From: Dehalococcoidia bacterium
GTDB taxonomy: Bacteria; Chloroflexota; Dehalococcoidia; Lucifugimonadales; Lucifugimonadaceae
Direction of reading: 5' to 3'
DNA: 64,000 bases
Assembly: GCA_028285005.1 (NCBI GenBank)
Contig: JANQQP010000015.1
Location: 1-64,000, forward strand
Of the stretch, positions 25,356-33,499 are shown piece by piece. The notes under the pieces were generated by a model that saw only the letters and a list, made by a program, of their open reading frames with translations, did no database searches and was not told where the DNA came from. Positions within the stretch are counted from its first letter, which is position 1. Each line of letters begins with the position of its first letter. The position numbers and the translations under genes are program-made.

Positions 25356-26674
25356 GACGCGTCCAGGGTCTGGATGCCGGGCTGAGCGCGGTCAAGGATG
25401 CACGGAGTTCAGGCGCTGAATCGATACTGACCGACGGCAACGGCCTCTATGAAACCCGGCTAACGCCTGACCAGTTCGCCCAGCGTATTGTCACAAAGGT
25501 TCGACGCGAGGGTGACTCTGCAGTCAGGCGCATCTCCGCTGCGCTTGATCGAGTGGAGGTGGACGACCAACCGCTAGAAGTGCCGCGCCAGCGTATAGAC
25601 GCCGCGGTGGACGCGATTTCGTCGCAGACGCGAGCAGCCCTCGAACTGGCCGCAGAACGCGTCCGAAACTTCCAGCAATCTGCAATGCCAACCGGCTGGT
25701 CAGACCCATCCGGCGAGTTCGGCGAAGAGGTGCGGCCGTTGGGGCGTGCCGGTGTATATGTGCCGGGCGGCGTGGCCCCGCTGGCGTCGTCGGTCATCAT
25801 GACCGTAGTTCCCGCTCGCGTCGCCGGAGTCGATGAAGTGATCCTTGCGACTCCGGGCCGAGGGAATGAAGACCCGCACCCGGTAGTGCTGGCCGCCGCA
25901 GCAATCGCGGGTGCCGACCGGGTCTTCCGAATTGGTGGAGCGCAGGCCATCGCCGCGCTCGCCTACGGGACCGAGTCTGTGCCGAAGGTAGACATAGTCT
26001 GCGGCCCGGGCAACGCCTTCACGACCGCAGCTAAGAAGGCCGTGTTCGGTGATGTCGGGGTGGATGGACTCTACGGTCCGACAGAGACCGCAGTTGTTGC
26101 CGATGAATCAGCCGATCCGGAATTTGCTGCGGCCGACCTGCTGGCGCAGGCTGAGCACGACGTTGTCGCTCTGCCCGTCCTGATATCCACGTCCGAAGAG
26201 ATCGCCGGACGAATCGAGGCTGCGGTTAAATCGCAGCTTGAAGAGCTCTCTCGCCGCCGAATTGCAGGCTCGGCAGTGGAGAACGGAATCTCGATTGTCG
26301 TCGATTCGGTCGAAGAGGCGATCCAGGTCGCAAACGAGCTAGCGCCAGAACACCTCTGCGTGTCAGTGGAAAACGCTCGCGAATATCTTCCGACCATCCG
26401 ATACGCCGGCGGTATCTTCCTTGGCGAGTTCTCGGCCGAGGTGATGGCTGACTACGTCGCTGGACCGAGCCACGTCATGCCGACCGGCGGCACGGCGCGT
26501 TTCGCATCGGCCCTAAGCGTGCGAAACTTCCTGCGCTACAGCCCGTTCTTGAATCTTTCGGAAGAGACGTTCCTTTCCCTGGCTGCAGACGCCTCCGAAC
26601 TGGCGAACGCAGAAGGGCTCGACGGCCATGCGGCAGCGGCGGACCGTCGCCGGGAAAAGCTGGCAGGTGAATAG
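25352..26674 (+). CDS. hisD: Histidinol dehydrogenase
   Basis: A zinc- and NAD-dependent enzyme carrying out the last two steps, histidinol to histidine. The 440 aa is the normal length. PLGRAGVYVPGGVAPLASSVIMTVVPARVAGV, GGAQAIAALAYGTESVPKVDIVCGPGN, the ALAQAEHD-type LLAQAEHDVVALPVLIS, and GPSHVMPTGGTARFASALSV are all present, including the conserved His residues used in catalysis and zinc binding. It starts by ATGA overlap with hisG. The stop is 33 bp before hisC. Confidence 0.96.
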   Translation: MRRVQGLDAGLSAVKDARSSGAESILTDGNGLYETRLTPDQFAQRIVTKVRREGDSAVRRISAALDRVEVDDQPLEVPRQRIDAAVDAISSQTRAALELAAERVRNFQQSAMPTGWSDPSGEFGEEVRPLGRAGVYVPGGVAPLASSVIMTVVPARVAGVDEVILATPGRGNEDPHPVVLAAAAIAGADRVFRIGGAQAIAALAYGTESVPKVDIVCGPGNAFTTAAKKAVFGDVGVDGLYGPTETAVVADESADPEFAAADLLAQAEHDVVALPVLISTSEEIAGRIEAAVKSQLEELSRRRIAGSAVENGISIVVDSVEEAIQVANELAPEHLCVSVENAREYLPTIRYAGGIFLGEFSAEVMADYVAGPSHVMPTGGTARFASALSVRNFLRYSPFLNLSEETFLSLAADASELANAEGLDGHAAAADRRREKLAGE

Positions 26675-26695
26675 GCCAGATCGCTCGAAGCCCTG

Positions 26696-26701
26696 CATAA
26701 T
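26696..26701 (+). promoter_or_regulatory. -10-like element just before hisC
   Basis: CATAAT ends 6 nt before the hisC ATG, in the 33-bp hisD-hisC gap. It would give a leaderless internal transcript. No good -35 is seen. Confidence 0.35.
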
Positions 26702-26707
26702 TCAAAC

Positions 26708-27796
26708 ATGACTGACATCACGAAGCTCATGCGGCCACACCTCGTCAAAGTGGCCACCTACCACGGCGTCGATCCGTCCGAGGAACTGGCACGTGCCGCA
26801 GGCATCCGGCCTGAGGACGTCATTCGCCTGAACGCCAACGAGAACCCGTACGGTGCGCCGACATCGGTGACTGACGTGCTAAAGGACCTTGTGGTGCACC
26901 TGTACCCGGACCCGGAGCAGCGGCGACTCCGGGCGAAGCTGGCTGAGTACACCGGCCAGCCGGTCGAGCGGGTGATGGCGGGCGCTGGTGGCGATGAGAT
27001 CATCGATCTGCTGCTGCGGCTTTTCACTGAGCCCGGCCAGAAGCTCATCGACTGTGAACCAACATTTGGCATGTACTCCTTCTGCGCGCGAATCGCCGAT
27101 GCTCCGGTCGTGATGGTCCCGCGTAGGGACGACTGGTCGATCGATATCGACGGCGTGATCGATGCAATCGACGACGACACGAGGCTGATATTCCTCGCCT
27201 CGCCAAACAACCCGACAGGCAACCTGTTGAGCGAAGCGGAGGCCCGAGCGCTTCTCGACACCGGACTGATCCTGACGGTCGACGAGACCTACTACGAGTT
27301 CTGCGGCAAGACACTCTGCCACCTGCTCGATGAGTACGAAAACCTGGTCATTCTGCGGTCGTTCAGCAAGTGGGCTGGTATCGCCGGCCTGCGCATCGGC
27401 TACTGCATCGCTTCCGAGACGCTGATCCAGCATTTGTTGGACATCAAGCAGCCTTACAACATCAACGCCGCGGCCGAAGCGGCAGCGATCGCCGCGCTGG
27501 ACAACAGGGACGAAGTGTTGGAGCGGGCCGACACGCTGGTTGAGCAGCGTAAGCGCCTGGAGAAGACACTGAACGACCTCGACGGCGTCGACTACTTCCC
27601 ATCGGAAGGCAATTTCCTGCTCTGCCGCTTCAACGGCCGCACCGCCAGGGACGTATACGAAGGCCTGGCTCAAAGAGGGATATTCGTCAGGCTCTTCGAA
27701 AAGGCCAGACTCGAAGACTCGCTTCGGATCTCGGCAGGGACGCCAGAGCAGACAGACCGGTTGATAACCGCGATCTCCGAGGTAGTCGGCGGCTAG
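26708..27796 (+). CDS. hisC: Histidinol-phosphate aminotransferase
   Basis: A PLP enzyme converting imidazole-acetol phosphate to histidinol phosphate. It is 362 aa, fold type I. RLNANENPYGAP near residue 37 is the HisC N-terminal signature, FLASPNNPTGN binds PLP, and the Schiff-base Lys lies in ILRSFSKWAGIAGLRIGY. The C-terminal LRISAGTPEQTDRLI binds the carboxylate. It lies between hisD and hisB in the biosynthetic cluster. Confidence 0.95.
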   Translation: MTDITKLMRPHLVKVATYHGVDPSEELARAAGIRPEDVIRLNANENPYGAPTSVTDVLKDLVVHLYPDPEQRRLRAKLAEYTGQPVERVMAGAGGDEIIDLLLRLFTEPGQKLIDCEPTFGMYSFCARIADAPVVMVPRRDDWSIDIDGVIDAIDDDTRLIFLASPNNPTGNLLSEAEARALLDTGLILTVDETYYEFCGKTLCHLLDEYENLVILRSFSKWAGIAGLRIGYCIASETLIQHLLDIKQPYNINAAAEAAAIAALDNRDEVLERADTLVEQRKRLEKTLNDLDGVDYFPSEGNFLLCRFNGRTARDVYEGLAQRGIFVRLFEKARLEDSLRISAGTPEQTDRLITAISEVVGG

Positions 27797-27817
27797 CGGT
27801 GCTTTGTATCGCGACGA

Positions 27818-27895
27818 ATCACGAATCCTGCGGTGCGCATCCATGCCGCGGCCTCGCAGGTTCGCGGTAACCTGATTTGTGCCGCTGTTCGTGAT
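27818..27895 (+). promoter_or_regulatory. Three-way-junction-like inverted repeat in the hisC-hisB gap
   Basis: Outer arms ATCACGAA (27818-27825) and TTCGTGAT (27888-27895) are exact complements. Inside lie a hairpin CCTGCG (27827-27832) / CGCAGG (27855-27860), extended by an inner GCG/CGC, and a second hairpin GCGG (27864-27867) / CCGC (27882-27885). It fills most of the only sizeable gap (128 bp) inside the his cluster. It may be a regulatory RNA element, a processing site or a protein-binding cruciform. Confidence 0.4.
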
Positions 27896-27924
27896 CCAAC
27901 GGCAAAGTAACTCTCAGGAATGAC

Positions 27925-28518
27925 ATGGCACGCACGTCCAAGATCGAACGGAACACCAAAGAGAGCCAGATTTCGCTCGAGTTGAACCTCGATGGCACCG
28001 GCAAGTCGGAAGTTACAACGCCGGTCGGGTTTCTTAAGCACATGCTGGACCAGATCGCCCGCCACGGCCTGATCGATTTGAAGGTTTCGGCACACGGCGA
28101 CCTCGAGACCGGCAGCCATCACACGGTCGAAGACACTGCAATCGTGCTCGGCCGAGCCATCCAGGAAGCTCTCGGAGATCGCCGCGGCATCGTGCGCATG
28201 GCAGACAGAACAGTGCCGTTGGACGAAGCTCTGACACATGTCGTGGTCGACCTCGGCGGGCGAGGTTATGCCGTAGTCGACATGGGTTCCGTCAATAACA
28301 TCGGGGAGTTTCCGGCCGACCTTGCGCGCCACTTCTTTGAGGCGATGGCGCTCGAGGGTAAATTCAACCTGCATGTTCGAGTGATGAGCGGCTTGAACGA
28401 ACACCACGTCATCGAATCGGCGTTCAAGGCGTTCGCACGAGCGTTGCGCGCAGCAATAGAGATCGACCCTCGCAACCCGGACGGCATTCCGAGCACAAAG
28501 GGCACGCTAACGGACTAG
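27925..28518 (+). CDS. hisB: Imidazoleglycerol-phosphate dehydratase
   Basis: A manganese-dependent dehydratase in histidine synthesis. The 197-aa monofunctional form lacks the HisB phosphatase domain of enterobacteria. RNTKESQISLELNLDG is followed by GFLKHMLDQIARHG, then GSHHTVEDTAIVLG and the repeat-like MSGLNEHHVIESAFKAFARAL, which hold the paired metal-binding His motifs. AGGA lies before the ATG. The gene ends the visible his cluster; hisA, hisF, hisH and hisI are not in the window. Confidence 0.95.
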   Translation: MARTSKIERNTKESQISLELNLDGTGKSEVTTPVGFLKHMLDQIARHGLIDLKVSAHGDLETGSHHTVEDTAIVLGRAIQEALGDRRGIVRMADRTVPLDEALTHVVVDLGGRGYAVVDMGSVNNIGEFPADLARHFFEAMALEGKFNLHVRVMSGLNEHHVIESAFKAFARALRAAIEIDPRNPDGIPSTKGTLTD

Positions 28519-28527
28519 CGGTGTCGT

Positions 28528-28800
28528 CTAGCGTGTTGCAGCAGTCTCGCCAACCGGCTCGAGATCGAAGCTGAAAAGCTCTATCACCGGGTTGGCCAGC
28601 AGCTTCTCGCACATCTCACGGACCTTCGTCTCGGCCACGCTGCGGTCCTGCTCCTCAAGCGTCACCTCGAAGTATTTCCCGGCGCGCAGCGACTCTATGG
28701 AGTCGAACCCGAGGCGGCCGAGCCCCTGCGCGATCGTCTTGCCCTGCGGGTCGTTAATGGTGGGCTTGAGAGTGACTTTGATACGTGCGAGAAATTTCAT
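28528..28800 (-). CDS. purS: PurS subunit of phosphoribosylformylglycinamidine synthase
   Basis: A small subunit that bridges PurL and PurQ in the fourth step of purine synthesis. It is 90 aa, near the usual 80-85. RIKVTLKPTINDPQGKTIAQGLGRLGFDSIESLRAGKYFEV is the family core. The C-terminus has an extra Glu/Thr-rich tail. It is convergent with hisB (9 bp between stops). A promoter-like pair lies directly upstream. purL and purQ are not in the window. Confidence 0.93.
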   Translation of the reverse strand: MKFLARIKVTLKPTINDPQGKTIAQGLGRLGFDSIESLRAGKYFEVTLEEQDRSVAETKVREMCEKLLANPVIELFSFDLEPVGETAATR

Positions 28801-28807
28801 GCACGTA

Positions 28808-28836
28808 ATGGTAGCGGCGAACCAGCACCCTCACAA
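28808..28836 (-). promoter_or_regulatory. Candidate promoter of purS, possibly leaderless
   Basis: Minus strand TTGTGA (28836-28831) is followed after 17 bp by TACCAT (28813-28808), which ends 7 nt before the purS ATG. Agreement with consensus is moderate. Confidence 0.4.
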
Positions 28837-28931
28837 AACCGCAGAGCCAGTTTGCGCGCTTGATCGCTACCGCGTTGCGGCGAGATAGGCAGACTCGAAC
28901 TGAGGGTTGCCTGACTGGCTAAGCACGCGGT

Positions 28932-29645
28932 CTAGAACGAGTTGCCGGGAACGCTCTCGGGAGCTCGGTCCTGGTAGGCGTCGATGAAGTCCAGGAACAG
29001 TTCCTCGTCGAACTCGTCGGTGAACAGGTGATGCCGCCACGCGGTGAGCGCAATTCGTTCACCATTCCCGATGCCGGTGTATGGCGACAGGATGAACTGA
29101 GCCCTGTTTCGAGGAATCAGGTCTTCGAGCTGTTCGATCAGCTCATCACAGCCGTCCGGGCAGTCGTAGTGGATGCCGATTCCGCCGTGCTCCAGGTTGT
29201 GGACCAGCACTTCGTCCGGGAGCGGCTCGTCGTAGATTCCCCAGCGCGCAGGCGCCGGGACACCGACCGGAGTCTCGCTGGCAAACCAGTGCGGGCCTGA
29301 AGTTGCCGGTCGGGTGGCGTATCCGGTGCCAGCGACTCCGGGCGCGATGTGCGCATTGCCGCGGTCAGGATCCAGCGGAACCGGCCCGCCAGTATTCAGG
29401 CTGCCGCCTTCACCGGTATGAGTTGCGCCACCGGTGTGGCCGCCGCCAAGTCCGGGTGACAGCGTCAGGCTAAGAATGAACACGATGGCAAGTAGGCTTC
29501 CGCCTGCCAGGTAGAAGGTCCGGCGACGCTTCTTCCGCGACTGGCTGCGCTGTCTGCGCTCGGCGCGGATCTGCGATTTCGTCATGCCGCGGCGGCTTGC
29601 CGGCCGCGTGCTTGCTACTCGTTTACTGTCGTCGTTACTGGCCAT
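28932..29645 (-). CDS. DUF3105 membrane-anchored protein
   Basis: A 237-aa protein. The N-terminal 45 residues are strongly basic (RAERRQRSQSRKKRRR). One membrane helix follows at about 46-67, then a Gly/Thr-rich linker and the DUF3105 domain with TSGPHW near 120, VHNLEHGGIGIHYDCPDGCDEL, and ALTAWRHHLFTDEFDEELFLDFIDAYQDRAPE. The topology suggests the domain lies outside the cytoplasmic membrane. Conserved His and Cys hint at metal binding. The function is unknown. A 519-bp gap separates it from purB. Confidence 0.88.
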   Translation of the reverse strand: MASNDDSKRVASTRPASRRGMTKSQIRAERRQRSQSRKKRRRTFYLAGGSLLAIVFILSLTLSPGLGGGHTGGATHTGEGGSLNTGGPVPLDPDRGNAHIAPGVAGTGYATRPATSGPHWFASETPVGVPAPARWGIYDEPLPDEVLVHNLEHGGIGIHYDCPDGCDELIEQLEDLIPRNRAQFILSPYTGIGNGERIALTAWRHHLFTDEFDEELFLDFIDAYQDRAPESVPGNSF

Positions 29646-30164
29646 ATCGGTAGAGTCTGGACGTTACTGGTTAGTTTCGTTGTTTCAGATAGTCAAGGAG
29701 CGATCGGTCAAGCGCTCGTATGCGCTCAAGTGTCTCTTCTACGTCTGTGCAACCACAATTGACGGCAGATTAGGCGCTGGTCGCTCTTTGTTTCAGTCTT
29801 GCTTTAGCAGTCAGTTACGAGTGTACTGTTCGTCATACGCTGGAGGCGTGGTCCCCGGCTTCCAATCATCCGCATTCCCGAACCGGCTGCAGTCTGGCAC
29901 CAACACCTCGTCAATCAGAGTCCGTTCGCCACAGACGAAGCCGATTCGAACTTGGAGCCTGAAAGAATCATACCTCTCTATGCGGCGTGACTGCGGGCTG
30001 TCGAGAACTGCTCGACTCTCTTCGCCTCAAGACTACGATACAGCTCGGCGCCGATCAGATTCTCGCCTTCCGCAGCAGACCGTCGTCGATGCCGTATGTG
30101 TCTTTTGTCTTGCTGCGGTGCATTAGAACTGGAAGTGACGTCTCATATACCGCAGTCGCAACAG
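29646..30164. other. 519-bp intergenic region without a recognisable gene
   Basis: This lies between the DUF3105 start and the purB stop. Base composition is more mixed than the neighbouring genes. An inverted repeat AGCGC-TCGTAT-GCGCT lies at 29711-29726. A minus-strand TTGACT at 29696-29691 could be a -35 for the DUF3105 gene. Open frames here lack ribosome sites and any protein character. I find no tRNA. It may hold the DUF3105 promoter, an RNA or a decayed gene. Confidence 0.4.
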
Positions 30165-31481
30165 TCATGTGCGTACTTCCACCGGGAACCCCAGGCGGGC
30201 GAAGCTGTGATCCGTGTGACGCAGGTAAAAGCCGTAGTCGAACAGCGGCTCTATCTCCTCGGCCTTCAGGTTTGACTGGACGGTCGAATCAGTCTTTACC
30301 AATTCCCTGAAGTCTTTCTCCTCGTCCCATGACTTCATGGCACAGCGCTGCACGGTGTCGTACGCCTCTTTACGATCGACTCCGGCTTCAACGAGGGCCA
30401 GCATCACTCGCGGCGAGAATACGAGGCCTCTAGTTAGCTCCAGGTTTCGCATCATCCTGTCCGGGAAGACGAGCATGCCGTCGATGATTCCGGTCATCAG
30501 GAACAGTGTGTAGTCGACCGCCAGGGCGGAGTCCGGAAGGATCACACGCTCGGCGGACGAGTGAGAGATGTCGCGCTCATGCCATAGAGCGACGTTCTCG
30601 AGGGCAACGACCGAGTTTCCCCGAACCACTCGCGCCAGTCCGCAGATGCGCTCGGAAAGCTCGGGGTTCCGCTTGTGCGGCATTGAGGACGAACCCTTGG
30701 TGACGAACCCGGGAGTGCCGAATGGCTCCTGAACCTCACCGATCTCCGTTCGTTGTAATGCTCTGATCTCGGTCGCCATCTTGTCGAGCGTCGCCGCGAT
30801 AAGCGCGAGCACCTGAACAAACTCGGCGTGGCGGTCTCGCTGGATCACCTGGTTCGATACGGGCGCGGGCTCGAGATCGAGCTGCCGTGCGACCGATTCC
30901 TCGATCTCAGGCGGAACTCCGGCGAAGGTTCCAACGGGCCCGGACAGCATGCAGATGGCGACTCGCTTGCGCGCCTCGGCGAGACGCTCACGGTTGCGCC
31001 GCATCTCGTCCCACCACATCGCCAGCTTGAGGCCGAAGCTCATCGGCTCAGCATGAATGCCGTGTGACCGTCCGATGCACGGCGTGTCCCTGAACTCGAC
31101 CGCACGCCGTTTCAGCACGTCCATCAGACCTGCGACCGCGGTGTCCACGATGTCCACGGCCTGCGTCATCTGCATCCCGAGCGCGGTGTCCTTCACATCG
31201 TTCGAGGTCAGGCCGTGGTGGATCCATCGGCTCTCGGGACCGAGCGATTCGGATACAGCCCGGGTGAACGAAACGATGTCGTGCTTCGTCTCTTCAAATA
31301 TGCGGTCGTAGGTCTCCCGATTGAACCGGGCGCCGCGGATCTTCTCCATGTCCTCAGTAGGCACCACGCCGAGATCAGTCCACGCCTGCGAAGCGGCGAT
31401 CTCAACCTGCAGCCAGAGGTCGAAGGTGTTGTCGTCCGACCACACCTTGCTCATCTCGGGACGGGAATACCTCGGAATCAT
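30165..31481 (-). CDS. purB: Adenylosuccinate lyase
   Basis: Catalyses two beta-eliminations, SAICAR to AICAR and adenylosuccinate to AMP. It is 438 aa. RYSRPEMSKVWSD starts the protein. HHGLTSNDVKDTALG holds one catalytic region, IGRSHGIHAEPMSFGLK another, and the superfamily signature GSSSMPHKRNPE carries the catalytic Ser loop. It is last in the minus-strand guaA-purD-HAD-purB run and overlaps the upstream HAD gene by 4 bp. Confidence 0.96.
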   Translation of the reverse strand: MIPRYSRPEMSKVWSDDNTFDLWLQVEIAASQAWTDLGVVPTEDMEKIRGARFNRETYDRIFEETKHDIVSFTRAVSESLGPESRWIHHGLTSNDVKDTALGMQMTQAVDIVDTAVAGLMDVLKRRAVEFRDTPCIGRSHGIHAEPMSFGLKLAMWWDEMRRNRERLAEARKRVAICMLSGPVGTFAGVPPEIEESVARQLDLEPAPVSNQVIQRDRHAEFVQVLALIAATLDKMATEIRALQRTEIGEVQEPFGTPGFVTKGSSSMPHKRNPELSERICGLARVVRGNSVVALENVALWHERDISHSSAERVILPDSALAVDYTLFLMTGIIDGMLVFPDRMMRNLELTRGLVFSPRVMLALVEAGVDRKEAYDTVQRCAMKSWDEEKDFRELVKTDSTVQSNLKAEEIEPLFDYGFYLRHTDHSFARLGFPVEVRT

Positions 31482-32203
31482 TTCGGTTCAGTCAGTCTCA
31501 TAGGTTCGCGACCCAACGCCGCGACAAACTCCGTCACAGGGCGAAAGTCCTCAAATGGAGTCGCGTCTATCCCGGACTCCTCGCAGATTCGCAGCAGACG
31601 GTCTCTGGCGAACACGTAGTCGGCATTTTCAGCCGCGCAGGCATCGGAAGTGCTGCCGTCGCCAACGAACACGGTGGTCGCCGACTCACCAGCCTGTTCC
31701 AGCGCCTTGCACTTGCAGGTCGCCCAGTCACCGCGGCACGGTACATCGACATCTGCGAAGGGGTAATCGTAGCTGAACTCACCGCTATCCGACCCGTTCC
31801 GGACAGCAGAACCGCAGACGACATTCAAGTTAGCGAGTCCGTGGCACTCCAGCACCGGTTCGATATAGAGGTCGAGTCCTGCTGAGGCAATGGTGAGTTC
31901 ACCTTCGATATCGTCTAATGCCTGCAGCAGATCGTTGAGTCCCAGCCGAAGCTCTACCTCATCAGCCGCAACCTGCTGCATCTGTTCGACCGGTGCGTCG
32001 ACCGAGTTAAACGCCAGCTCCTGGTACTCACGGAATGTGATCTGCCCGGAGCGGTACTGGGTGGAGAACCGCTCCAGCGCATCAGGCGCGAAACGCTTCA
32101 GAAGAAGGTGCGCCACATTCTGAGTTGTAAGCGTGTCATCGAAGTCTGCGACAACGGCGATGCGCTGTTTCCGATCGCCCTCAGCTATTGCCTGCTGTTT
32201 CAT
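31478..32203 (-). CDS. HAD-IB phosphatase, MtnX/SerB-like
   Basis: A 241-aa HAD hydrolase. Motif I is VVADFDDTLTTQ, with the two catalytic Asp; LTIASAGLDLYIEPVL carries motif II; the cap contains YRSGQITFREYQ; and VFVGDGSTSDACAAENADYVFAR carries motif IV. It resembles MtnX-like phosphatases of the methionine-salvage type and phosphoserine-phosphatase relatives. The ATG at 32203 makes an ATGA overlap with the purD stop; an ATG at 32227 is the alternative. It sits inside a purine operon with overlaps on both sides, so a role on a nucleotide or PRPP-derived phosphate is possible. Confidence 0.85.
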   Translation of the reverse strand: MKQQAIAEGDRKQRIAVVADFDDTLTTQNVAHLLLKRFAPDALERFSTQYRSGQITFREYQELAFNSVDAPVEQMQQVAADEVELRLGLNDLLQALDDIEGELTIASAGLDLYIEPVLECHGLANLNVVCGSAVRNGSDSGEFSYDYPFADVDVPCRGDWATCKCKALEQAGESATTVFVGDGSTSDACAAENADYVFARDRLLRICEESGIDATPFEDFRPVTEFVAALGREPMRLTEPK

Positions 32204-33480
32204 TGCGCCGAAGCCACCGGGCTGCATAAGGCCCGCTCAGCGATGTCATCCCGGTGGTGTTGACCATCAAAGCTGATCTCACCAGCTGCCGAATAGGCCT
32301 CGTCTCGCGCCTCAGCGACATCCTTGCCTGATCCGACCGTTACCAGCACTCGTCCTCCGGCTGTCACCGTCTCGCCGGATTCGTTGACGGCCGTGCCTGC
32401 ATGAAAGACCAGTGCATCGTTCTCAAGCCCGCTAATTGGCATGCCGGTTCGGTACTTGCCGGGATATCCGCCTGACGTCATCACTACGCATACGTGAGCA
32501 CCTGATCCCCAATTGACCTCGGTCTCTGCGAGCCTGCCTTCGGCCGTCGCCAGGCAGATCTCCGCCAGGTCGCTCTCCAGCAACGGCATCAGGACCTCGC
32601 ACTCAGGGTCGCCGAAGCGGCAGTTGAATTCGATCACGCTTGGACCTTCATCGGTGAGCATGAGCCCCGCATAAAGCAGGCCGCTATAGGATGATCCGTC
32701 GACGGCCATCTGCCGAGCTATCGGTTCGAGGATTTCGCTTCGGACCTGCGCTGCCAGCTTTGGTGTCCAGAACTCGGGCGGTGTGTACGCGCCCATGCCA
32801 CCGGTGTTCGGACCTTCGTCCCCGTCATTGACTCGTTTGTAATCGCACGCGGCCACTTCGGCCGACACATGCTCGCCCTGCACGAACGCAAAGACGCTCA
32901 CCTCCGGTCCGGAGGTGCGATCTTCAATCAGCAACGTGTCTCCTGCGTGACCGAAGGCGTTTCCGTCGATCATCGAGACGATGGCGTTTGAAGCCTCTTG
33001 ATGCGTGTCCGGCAGCAGCACACCCTTACCCGCAGCGAGCCCGTCAGCCTTGATGACGAACGAGCCTTCGGGCAGAGACAGCATGTGAGACAGCGCCTCT
33101 TCGGAGTCATCGAACTTCCTGGCCTGGGCCGTTCTCACTCCCGCCTTACTCATCACGTCTTTCGCCCAGGACTTCGATCCTTCCAGCTGTGCCGCTGATG
33201 CGGTCGGAGCGAATATCTTCAATCCGGCGTCTGCGAACCTGTCCGCGATCCCGGCGACCATTGGCGCTTCTGGCCCAACGATGGTGAGATCGACTTCACG
33301 GTCCAGCGCAAGTTCGAGCAGTCCATCTACATCTTCGGCGTCCATAGGAACGTTCTCACCGACCGCCGCGGTCCCGGCGTTCCCCGGCGCGATCAGAATC
33401 TCGGATACCAGTTCGCTCTGCGCCAGCTTCCATGCAAGCGCATGCTCCCGCCCTCCGTTTCCAACGACCAGCACTCTCAT
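32200..33480 (-). CDS. purD: Phosphoribosylamine-glycine ligase
   Basis: Second step of purine synthesis (GAR synthetase), ATP-grasp fold. It is 426 aa. MRVLVVGNGGREHALAWKLA opens the protein. VGPEAPMVAGIADRF, FVIKADGLAAGKGVLLPDT and VIEFNCRFGDPECEVLMPLL are the family signatures, including the ATP-grasp metal ligands. The ATG at 33480 is preferred over the GTG at 33489, since AGGTG is spaced for it. It lies 19 bp after guaA and is coupled to the HAD gene. Confidence 0.96.
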   Translation of the reverse strand: MRVLVVGNGGREHALAWKLAQSELVSEILIAPGNAGTAAVGENVPMDAEDVDGLLELALDREVDLTIVGPEAPMVAGIADRFADAGLKIFAPTASAAQLEGSKSWAKDVMSKAGVRTAQARKFDDSEEALSHMLSLPEGSFVIKADGLAAGKGVLLPDTHQEASNAIVSMIDGNAFGHAGDTLLIEDRTSGPEVSVFAFVQGEHVSAEVAACDYKRVNDGDEGPNTGGMGAYTPPEFWTPKLAAQVRSEILEPIARQMAVDGSSYSGLLYAGLMLTDEGPSVIEFNCRFGDPECEVLMPLLESDLAEICLATAEGRLAETEVNWGSGAHVCVVMTSGGYPGKYRTGMPISGLENDALVFHAGTAVNESGETVTAGGRVLVTVGSGKDVAEARDEAYSAAGEISFDGQHHRDDIAERALCSPVASAQ

Positions 33481-33499
33481 ATATCGCACCTGTCGGCGC

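Noticed and set aside
29935-29965. tRNA-like TTCGAA sequence
   Set aside because: On either strand the five bases flanking the loop do not pair into a T-stem, and no matching acceptor or anticodon arm is present.
29584-30126. 180-aa open frame across the purB/DUF3105 gap
   Set aside because: Its first part is antisense to the DUF3105 start. The protein is Ser/Arg-rich with no hydrophobic or domain pattern, and there is no ribosome site.
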